Below, one piece after another: positions 26,352 to 32,752 of a stretch of 64,000 nucleotides of DNA. Source of the stretch: CAWELS01 sp964468205 (lineage in GTDB: Bacteria > Acidobacteriota > Terriglobia > Bryobacterales > Bryobacteraceae). Made by a program: the position numbers and the translations under genes. The stretch covers positions 29,951 to 93,950 of the forward strand of contig CAYXVG010000024.1 in assembly GCA_964468205.1 (NCBI GenBank), read 5' to 3'. The notes beneath the pieces are model-generated. The model saw nothing but the letters and a program-made list of their open reading frames with translations, was not told the origin of the DNA and did not search any database. Within the stretch, counting starts at the first letter, position 1. Each line of letters begins with the position of its first letter.

Positions 26352-28037
26352 ATGGGAGCCGCACTTCCACAACTCACCATTGACGATTACGAGCGCGACT
26401 ATTTTGACCGCCATCTGCTCCACCGGGCGCTCGCATATTGGGCGGAGCGCAAGCCGGAGGACACCGCTCTGGTTCACCACAGCCGCCGGACAAGTGACTC
26501 GTGGGCCGACTTCGATCGCGCCAGTTCCGGCCTCGCGGCCCAACTGCTTGCCGCCGGCTTCCGCAAGGGCGACTTCCTGGCTGTGTCACTGCCCTTCACC
26601 CGCGAGCACATCCTGCTCGAATACGCCTGCTTCAAGATCGGAGTGATTCACGTGCCGCTCGATCTGCGCCTTAGTCCACCAGAGGCGCTCCGCAGCCTCA
26701 AACTGGTGCGCGCCGCGGGCTACGTCTTTCCCGGCCAGACACGAGTCGCCGATTTCCGGGAGCTTGGCCGGGCCGTTCAACGCCACTGCCCCTTCGTCCG
26801 CCACTTGATTCAGCTCTCGCCGGTCGAGGAAACCATCGACGGCGCCCGGCCCTTCGCTGCGATTGCCCAGCGGGCGGCTTCAAGTACTCCCGATCTCCTC
26901 GTAGCGCTCGCCGAGGCGTCAGCTTCGATCGCCGAGACGGACGGCGCACAGGTGATCTTCACCACCGGGTCGACCGGCGCGCCCAAGCCTGCACTCCTCA
27001 CGCACCGGTCGATCACCGCTCAGAATATGTGTCTCGGAGCCGCCTTTTTCCATGAGAACTCCCGGGTCTTGGTCAATCTGCCGCCTTCTCATGTCGGCGG
27101 GCAGGCGGAACTGCTCATGACGACTCTGTTCACCGGCGCGACCGCCGTGGTTCTCGATACCTTCGACCCCGCCGCGTCACTCGAGGCGATTCAGGCGCAC
27201 CGCGTAACGCTGCTCGGGCAGATTCCGGCCATGTTCCACCTCGAATGGCGGCTTTCGAACTTTGGCGAGTATGATCTGTCGAGCCTGGAGACGGCGGTCT
27301 ATGGCGGGCAGCAGGTTCCGCCGCCGTTCCTTGACAGGATGGCGGCGATGGCCCCCTCCATCGGCACCGGACTGGGACTGACCGAAGCGTCCGGGTTTTG
27401 CACCTACACCGCTCCAGGCGCCACGCTTGAAGAAGTCAGCTCATCCCTGGGCCATGACATGCCGGCCTACCGCATGAGCATCCGCCGGCCCATGCAGGAC
27501 GACGGTGCGGCCGGCGCTCCTCTCCCGGATGGCGAGGTTGGCGCGGTGTGCTTCACCGGGCCGCAGACATTTGCGGGCTATGTTAACGATCCGGTGGCGA
27601 CCCGAAGCGCGATTTCCACCGACGGCATACTGTACACGGGCGACATGGGCTACCAAGACGCTGCCGGGCTGCACTTCTCTGGCCGGTCAAAGTGGGTGAT
27701 CAAGGCGTCCGGCTATCAGGTTTTCCCGGGGCAAGTTGAAGAGCATTTCGCTCAACTGCGGGGCCAAGTGGCCGCCTGCGGTGTTGTCGGCCAGCCTCAC
27801 GCGATCTTCGGCGAGGGGATTGTGGCGTTTGTGGAGAAACACCCCGGCGTTGCGCTCAAAGCGGCGGATCTGAAGCGCCACGCGCGAGGCCTGACCGGCT
27901 ATATGCGGCCGCTCCACTACGTAATCCTTGAACAGGGTCAGCTTCCCCTTAATCGCGTCGGCAAAACCGACTACGTGAAACTCTCCGGAATCGCCCGTGA
28001 AGTAGTGGAAGGACTCGGCGGCCGCTGGAACCGCTAG
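26352..28037 (+). CDS. AMP-dependent acyl-CoA synthetase/ligase
   Basis: A 561-residue ANL-superfamily enzyme that should activate a carboxylic acid to an acyl-AMP and then a thioester. The phosphate-binding motif FTTGSTGAPKPALLTH is at about residue 203, the A5-like motif GLGLTEASG at about 340, the hinge aspartate in YTGDMG at about 430 and the C-terminal lysine in NRVGKTDYVK. I chose ATG 26352 because an upstream in-frame ATG (26304) abuts the divergent gene. The stop codon TAG shares CTAG with the stop of the convergent next gene. The acid substrate cannot be told from sequence. Confidence 0.85.
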   Translation: MGAALPQLTIDDYERDYFDRHLLHRALAYWAERKPEDTALVHHSRRTSDSWADFDRASSGLAAQLLAAGFRKGDFLAVSLPFTREHILLEYACFKIGVIHVPLDLRLSPPEALRSLKLVRAAGYVFPGQTRVADFRELGRAVQRHCPFVRHLIQLSPVEETIDGARPFAAIAQRAASSTPDLLVALAEASASIAETDGAQVIFTTGSTGAPKPALLTHRSITAQNMCLGAAFFHENSRVLVNLPPSHVGGQAELLMTTLFTGATAVVLDTFDPAASLEAIQAHRVTLLGQIPAMFHLEWRLSNFGEYDLSSLETAVYGGQQVPPPFLDRMAAMAPSIGTGLGLTEASGFCTYTAPGATLEEVSSSLGHDMPAYRMSIRRPMQDDGAAGAPLPDGEVGAVCFTGPQTFAGYVNDPVATRSAISTDGILYTGDMGYQDAAGLHFSGRSKWVIKASGYQVFPGQVEEHFAQLRGQVAACGVVGQPHAIFGEGIVAFVEKHPGVALKAADLKRHARGLTGYMRPLHYVILEQGQLPLNRVGKTDYVKLSGIAREVVEGLGGRWNR

Positions 28038-29290
28038 CCTTCCGGCAGAGTCTTGTCCGGAATCGTCGCCGGGCTCATTTCCCGGCGCCGCAGAGCGTAC
28101 TGCACGAGTTCATACCCGGCATAGGCCGCGCCAATCAGGGTGATCCAGTAGATGGGAAAGCGATAGCGCACAAAGGGGCGTGTCACGTAGTAAATGAGCG
28201 GGAACACCGCGAGTATGGCCACGAGTTGCGTGGTGTGCCATGGTTTCACCCTCCACATCAGTACGAATCCCGCCAAGCTGACAACAGTCAGCAAACGAAT
28301 GGGGTAGGAAAAGCTGATTCCGTGCAAGGATTCGGGAAACCAAAACAGTATGATCCGCTGCAGAGTCAGCGAGAGGGCATCTTCCGGATGCGTTCGAATC
28401 CATTGAATCGCGGTGTTCAACTTCAGCTTGTTGTAAGCGATCTCGCCTATCTCCCGCACCAGAAGGGCCTCTTCGACGCTGTTGTTCGGGTGACTGGTTC
28501 CCGCATCCGGGCTCCGCTTCTCATTAAAGCCCATGTGCACCTCTATCCCGAGGTTGCTGCGGAGGGCAAATGAGCCCAACCGCTGCTTGTTTCGAAACAT
28601 CCAGGGCGTCACGATTAGCACGATGATCAGCACCGTCAGAGAGACGTTCGTCAGCCACGTGCGAACGGCCGCGTACCCGTTGGAGCGGGCTCCCCGCACC
28701 AATTCCACTGCGAGTATGGCGAAGAGAATTGTCAGCGTGGCGGTGTTGAGTAGGAGGAGAACTCCCCACAGCGCCCCTTGCAGGGTAATCCACCGCAGCG
28801 AGGTTTGCCATGCCCATCCATGCCTCCAGGTCACGATGCACGAGATCAGCACCAACACGGCCGACAACTGTTCGCCAAACGGAGAGTGGATATCGAAGAG
28901 GCTCACCGGCCAGCACCCAGCCAAACCCGCAAACAGCCCTACCATCCACGGAAGACCCAGCGCCTGAACTGCGAGTGGAATGAGGCCCGCAACGGCGGCG
29001 CCGGCAACGATGGTAGAGGCCTGTTTCGCGCGCTCCCCGGGGGAACCGGCGCCGAATAATCGGTAGAGGATACTCAGGAGCGCGGGTTGGACCGGCGGCA
29101 AATGCGCCGTGTATCCGGTCTCGATCAAAAACGGGTCGGCAAACTTGCCGGATGCAACCATCGACAGGGCAACCCGCTGTGGCTCGCCGGCTAGCTCCGG
29201 CTTGTCGGAGACGGCCGTCAGCATGAAGAAGATACGAACCAGCAGCGCCGTAAAAAAAACAAAGATGCAGATTCGGTGAACTGAAGGCAA
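28034..29290 (-). CDS. Polytopic membrane glycosyltransferase-like protein
   Basis: A 418-residue protein with about ten hydrophobic helices, an N-terminal uncleaved helix and, in the first outer loop, an acidic stretch (SDKPELAGEPQRVA) placed like the catalytic loop of GT39/ArnT-type enzymes. No firm signature is present. It likely moves a sugar from a polyprenyl carrier to an envelope acceptor. It is a single gene, convergent with the ligase gene, and divergent from the FemAB gene with about 295 bp between starts. Family placement is by overall hydrophobic pattern. Confidence 0.6.
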   Translation of the reverse strand: MPSVHRICIFVFFTALLVRIFFMLTAVSDKPELAGEPQRVALSMVASGKFADPFLIETGYTAHLPPVQPALLSILYRLFGAGSPGERAKQASTIVAGAAVAGLIPLAVQALGLPWMVGLFAGLAGCWPVSLFDIHSPFGEQLSAVLVLISCIVTWRHGWAWQTSLRWITLQGALWGVLLLLNTATLTILFAILAVELVRGARSNGYAAVRTWLTNVSLTVLIIVLIVTPWMFRNKQRLGSFALRSNLGIEVHMGFNEKRSPDAGTSHPNNSVEEALLVREIGEIAYNKLKLNTAIQWIRTHPEDALSLTLQRIILFWFPESLHGISFSYPIRLLTVVSLAGFVLMWRVKPWHTTQLVAILAVFPLIYYVTRPFVRYRFPIYWITLIGAAYAGYELVQYALRRREMSPATIPDKTLPEG

Positions 29291-29585
29291 CGCTGTCTCT
29301 CTCGCCAGTTTCTATCTTCTTCATATTACTGAGAGGGTGCAACGCGACACAGCCCGGCGCCGGCCGCGGCCCGCCCGCGGCGGATGTTTCACAGGCCGGC
29401 GGCGGAACGGGACAAACCGCGGACCATAGCGGGGTTCGGCCGTTTCTGTTCTGCTTCCGCCCCCGCACCGGAGCACTACCGCTGGTATTGCCGGACGGTC
29501 TAAACTACAAGATTGGTTCCGCCGGGTGTATGGCCTGAAGCCACCCGGCTCGCGGCGAACCGCCAGCGCCGGAACTGCCTGGAAG

Positions 29586-30626
29586 ATGTCCGATATGCCG
29601 CCTCACGCGAGAGCTTTCACGAACGAGGACTCTGCCGCTTGGGACGAGTATGTCCAGAACCACCCGCACGGCACGCCGTTCCACTTAACCGCCTGGAGGC
29701 GCTTCCTCGTGGCGACCTACGGCTACGAGCCCGTCTATTTGCTCGCGGAATCCGGCGGCCGTCTGGCCGGAGTTTTGCCTTTGTTTCAGGTCAACAGTTT
29801 TCTCACGGGCAAAGCTCTCATTTCGGTTCCTTTCGCTGTTTATGGCGGCATTCTCGCCGGTTCCGATGACGCCAAGGCGGCGCTGGCCGAAGCCGCGGCG
29901 GAACTTGGCCGCGGCCGCGGCGTGCAGTATGTCGAACTGCGCAACTCCGATCCGAACCAGTCGGGCGGCTTTGCTCCCGTGACCCGCTATGTTTCGTTCC
30001 GGCAGGGCATTGACAAGAGCGAAGAGGAACTGCTCGCCGGAATACCCCGGAAAACCCGGCGGATGGTGCGAAAAGCCCTTCAGCACAACTATGCGACCAG
30101 GCGGGTTCGATCGCTGGAGAGCTTTTTCGACCTCTATAGCGCCAACTTGCGGCGTCTCGGCACTCCCTGTTTCCCGCGCCGCCACTTCGAAAACCTGCTC
30201 GAGGAGTTCGGGGAAATGATCGACGTGCGGGAGATAAGTCTGGATGGGCGCGTGGTGGCCGCCGTTCTCACATTCCGCTATCAGGACGAGTTGCACCCTT
30301 ACTACGGGGCGTCGGACCCAGCGTTCAACTCATTCGCCCCGAACAACTACATGTATTTTGACCTCATGCGCTGGGGGGCCGGGAATGGTTACCGCAGGTT
30401 CGATTTCGGCCGCAGCAAGAAGGGTTCCGGCTCCTTCGACTTCAAGGCGCATTGGGGAATGGAGGTGGTTGACCTGCCCTACGAAATGCTGCTCGTCAAG
30501 GGCAGGTCGCTTCCCGATCTCAGTCCCGCCAATCCGAGGTTCCAACTGGCCATCAAGGTCTGGCAACATGTTCCGCTCCCCATCACGCGAGCCATTGGTC
30601 CCTGGTTAATCAAGTTGTTACCATAA
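29586..30626 (+). CDS. FemAB-type GNAT protein of the XrtA/PEP-CTERM exopolysaccharide system
   Basis: A 346-residue protein with two GNAT-like halves, as in the FemAB family that transfers aminoacyl groups. The sequence (HLTAWRRFLVATYGY, IPRKTRRMVRKALQHN, NYMYFDLMRWGAGNGYRRFDFGRSKKGSGSF read in parts) resembles the subgroup that accompanies exosortase XrtA and exopolysaccharide clusters. ATG 29586 and 29595 are both possible; GGAAG at 29581-29585 suits the second better. It is followed by tRNA-Val and an XrtA-type glycosyltransferase on the same strand. No exosortase is seen in the window. Confidence 0.75.
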   Translation: MSDMPPHARAFTNEDSAAWDEYVQNHPHGTPFHLTAWRRFLVATYGYEPVYLLAESGGRLAGVLPLFQVNSFLTGKALISVPFAVYGGILAGSDDAKAALAEAAAELGRGRGVQYVELRNSDPNQSGGFAPVTRYVSFRQGIDKSEEELLAGIPRKTRRMVRKALQHNYATRRVRSLESFFDLYSANLRRLGTPCFPRRHFENLLEEFGEMIDVREISLDGRVVAAVLTFRYQDELHPYYGASDPAFNSFAPNNYMYFDLMRWGAGNGYRRFDFGRSKKGSGSFDFKAHWGMEVVDLPYEMLLVKGRSLPDLSPANPRFQLAIKVWQHVPLPITRAIGPWLIKLLP

Positions 30627-30648
30627 GGGGTCGGGATCGGCCCATTAC

Positions 30649-30724
30649 AGGCGGATAGCTCAACGGTAGAGCGCCTCTATCACACGGAGGAGGTTGCAGT
30701 GTTCGAGTCCTGCTCCGCCTACCA
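30649..30724 (+). tRNA. tRNA-Val(CAC) with encoded CCA and a bulged T in the T stem
   Basis: Acceptor AGGCGGA (30649-30655) pairs fully with TCCGCCT (30714-30720), then A and an encoded CCA. The D stem is GCTC/GAGC. Anticodon stem CCTCT/GGAGG holds the loop ATCACAC, so the anticodon is CAC (valine, GUG). The T stem GCAG-G/CCTGC pairs only if T30700 is bulged out; without it the arm is normal. The U-G pair closing the anticodon stem is also weak. It may still fold, or may be decaying. It sits between two protein genes with only 22 nt before it and 7 nt after it. Confidence 0.85.
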
Positions 30725-30731
30725 ATCCGCC

Positions 30732-31910
30732 ATGGAGATCCTCTATCTTGCGCACTGCACGCCCGACCGTCCGGACAAAGGCGAGAAGATCCGCGCCTAT
30801 CACCAACTACAGAGCCTGGCGAGACGTCATGATGTGCACCTGGCGTGTTTCGCCCGTACCGCTCAGGAGGTGGCCGCCGCCGGCGAGCTCGGCAATATTT
30901 GCCCGAGCGTCCACATCGAGAAGGTCTCCCCCGCTGCTCGCCTGCTGCCGTCCGGCCTGGGTTTTTTGGCGGGGCGTTCCCTCACCGGGGGGATCTTCTC
31001 GGGCCGCGGTTTCAGGAAACACGTGCGGCGCTTGGCCGCGAGCCGGATGCTGGGCGCGACCGTCGCCTACTCCACGGTGATGGGCGTCCATGCGCCGCCG
31101 CCGGTCCCGTTGATCCTTGACATGGTGGACGTCGACAGCGAGAAGTGGATGGCTTACGCCGCTTCCCGTGTTCCGGGGTTCCTTTTCGCTGCCGAAGGCC
31201 GGCGTCTGCGGGCGCTTGAATCGAGCCTTGGAGCGCGCTCCCGCTGCGTCTTTCTCTCAACAGTGCGGGAGAGTAATCTTTACCGTGGTATTGCTCCGGA
31301 CGCCCGCGTGCTGACGATGGAAAATGGCGTCGACACAGCCTATTTCGACCCTTCGCTACCCCTGCCCGCCGCCGGCCCCCGCGGCGCTTTCGTCTTCGTC
31401 GGAGCGATGGACTACTTTCCGAACGTGGAGGCCGTCCGCTGGTTCGCATCCGCGGTACTGCCGTCGTTGCGCGAGCGCCGTCCGGGCGCGGAATTCGTGA
31501 TTGTCGGCCGGAACCCCAAGCCGGCGGTCACAGCGCTGGGGAGGATTAACGGTGTCACCGTCACCGGGTCAGTTCCGGACGTGCGTCCGTATCTCGCCGC
31601 CGCCGCCGCCGTCGTCGCGCCACTGCGGATTGCCCGCGGAATTCAGAACAAAGTGCTCGAAGCCTTGGCGATGGGCAAGCGTGTACTCGTCTCGCCAGCC
31701 ATTTCCGAGACCCTCGGACCCGAACTCCCCACCGGAGTGACCGTCTGCGGAGAAGTGGCCGATTATTGCACCGCGCTGGCCTCACTGCCGGTTGGGCCGG
31801 CTCCGGCCGACCGGGTGATTCGCGAAGGCGTCCGGCGGCGGTATTGCTGGGAGGATAACATGGAGCGGCTCGACGCCGAACTGGGCGCAATTCAAGGCCG
31901 GCGGGCCTAG
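30732..31910 (+). CDS. XrtA/PEP-CTERM-associated glycosyltransferase (TIGR03087-like)
   Basis: A 392-residue GT-B-fold family-4-like enzyme. The N-terminus MEILYLAHCTPDRPDKGEK with the following YHQL motif matches the TIGR03087 subgroup linked to XrtA exopolysaccharide synthesis. The C-terminal half has the donor-site segments GAMDYFPNVEAVRWF and PLRIARGIQNKVLEALAMG. ATG 30732 is needed to include the conserved N-terminus, yet it is 7 nt after the tRNA CCA end and has no ribosome binding site. It is followed by fliW after 42 nt. It probably adds sugars to an exopolysaccharide precursor. Confidence 0.82.
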   Translation: MEILYLAHCTPDRPDKGEKIRAYHQLQSLARRHDVHLACFARTAQEVAAAGELGNICPSVHIEKVSPAARLLPSGLGFLAGRSLTGGIFSGRGFRKHVRRLAASRMLGATVAYSTVMGVHAPPPVPLILDMVDVDSEKWMAYAASRVPGFLFAAEGRRLRALESSLGARSRCVFLSTVRESNLYRGIAPDARVLTMENGVDTAYFDPSLPLPAAGPRGAFVFVGAMDYFPNVEAVRWFASAVLPSLRERRPGAEFVIVGRNPKPAVTALGRINGVTVTGSVPDVRPYLAAAAAVVAPLRIARGIQNKVLEALAMGKRVLVSPAISETLGPELPTGVTVCGEVADYCTALASLPVGPAPADRVIREGVRRRYCWEDNMERLDAELGAIQGRRA

Positions 31911-31952
31911 ACCGGGTGAGATTATCTCTTCCCGGCGCCCACAAGATCCACA

Positions 31953-32414
31953 GTGCACGAGTTTTCCTCCACCCAGTTTGGTGTTCTCCACTACGAGCCG
32001 GAGCAGGTCCTGCACTTTCCCGCCGGCTTGCCCGCCTTCGAGGAAGAACGCTCGTTTCTGGCCGTTGAGGATTCCTCTCATGCCCCGATCATCTTCTTGC
32101 AGAGCCTGCTAACGCCGGATCTGGCATTTCTGACGCTGCCCGTCGCCTGCGTCGTCCCGGATTATGAATTCGAGCCTTCCGAGGAAGACCTCACCATCCT
32201 AGGCTGGCCGCCGGGCCATCGGCCGGGGATGGGGGACGAGGCTCTCTGCCTGGCGATTGTGACGGTCGGGGCCGACGGGGCGGCCAGTGCGAACCTGATG
32301 GCTCCTGTGGTAGTGAATCGCTCCAATCGGAAGGCAGTACAGTCGATCCAGTCGAGTGGGCTGTATTCTCACGAGCATCCGCTGGGAGACGGGGTCCGGG
32401 AGGAATCATGCTGA
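31953..32414 (+). CDS. fliW: Flagellar assembly factor FliW
   Basis: A 153-residue protein with the FliW pattern: QFGVLHYEPEQVLHFPAGLPAFEEER at the N-terminus (quoted in part) and LMAPVVVNRSNRKAVQ near the C-terminus. In known systems FliW binds free flagellin or CsrA, and when flagellin is exported FliW is freed to inhibit CsrA. The start is GTG 31953, with no strong ribosome binding site. Its last 7 bases overlap the csrA start, so the two antagonists should be made together. Flagellin follows directly. Confidence 0.9.
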   Translation: MHEFSSTQFGVLHYEPEQVLHFPAGLPAFEEERSFLAVEDSSHAPIIFLQSLLTPDLAFLTLPVACVVPDYEFEPSEEDLTILGWPPGHRPGMGDEALCLAIVTVGADGAASANLMAPVVVNRSNRKAVQSIQSSGLYSHEHPLGDGVREESC

Positions 32415-32677
32415 TTATTCGGCGGAGACAGGGAGAGTCCATCCTCATTGGTGAAGATATCCGGGTGCGGATCGTCGAGCTTTCTCCGGGGCGCGTGAAG
32501 ATCGGCATCGACGCGCCGCCGGACGTGCTGATTCTGCGGGAAGAGATCCGCGTCGCCGGTGAGCAGAATGTCGCGGCGGCCCGGGGCGCGACAGCCGAGA
32601 ACGTCCGCCGATTGCTGGCCGGATTCGGGATCGGCGTGACACAATCTAATTCAAAAACCCAGAATCCTCTCCGATAA
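32408..32677 (+). CDS. csrA: Carbon storage regulator CsrA
   Basis: An RNA-binding translational repressor, 89 residues. The N-terminus MLIIRRRQGESILIGEDI and VKIGIDAPPDVLILREEI cover the two RNA-contact strands, with the conserved arginine in LREE. The tail after residue ~50 is longer than in E. coli (61 residues total), as in many FliW-type CsrA proteins. It overlaps fliW by 7 bases. The TAA stop at 32675-32677 lies inside a sigma-28-like -10 element for flagellin. A GGA-loop hairpin downstream is its likely target. Confidence 0.95.
   Translation: MLIIRRRQGESILIGEDIRVRIVELSPGRVKIGIDAPPDVLILREEIRVAGEQNVAAARGATAENVRRLLAGFGIGVTQSNSKTQNPLR
32651..32677 (+). promoter_or_regulatory. Sigma-28 (FliA)-like promoter for flagellin
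   Basis: TCAAA (32651-32655) and TCCGATAA (32670-32677) are 14 nt apart and differ little from the FliA consensus TAAA-N15-GCCGATAA. The -10 covers the end of csrA, including its stop. Transcription would start near 32685 and give a leader of about 68 nt. No other flagellar gene is near, so use of this promoter needs a FliA encoded elsewhere. Confidence 0.6.
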
Positions 32678-32710
32678 GCGAATCGTGAGCACAAGGCGGG
32701 TCACGCCGCC

Positions 32711-32752
32711 AGCCGGGAAAGGAATCCCGGCTTATCAGATTCAGGAGAGAAC
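32711..32752 (+). promoter_or_regulatory. Putative CsrA-binding leader hairpin and ribosome binding site of flagellin
   Basis: AGCCGGGA (32711-32718) and TCCCGGCT (32725-32732) form an 8-bp perfect stem with hexaloop AAGGAA, the shape and GGA core preferred by CsrA. A second GGA lies in the ribosome binding site CAGGAG (32743-32748), just before ATG 32753. The 23-nt spacing between the two GGAs would let one CsrA dimer hold both and block initiation. Binding is inferred. Confidence 0.65.

Noticed and set aside
32191..32694. Long minus-strand open frame across fliW-csrA.
   Set aside because: It is a mirror frame of two well-supported genes with no recognisable product, a common effect of high GC content.
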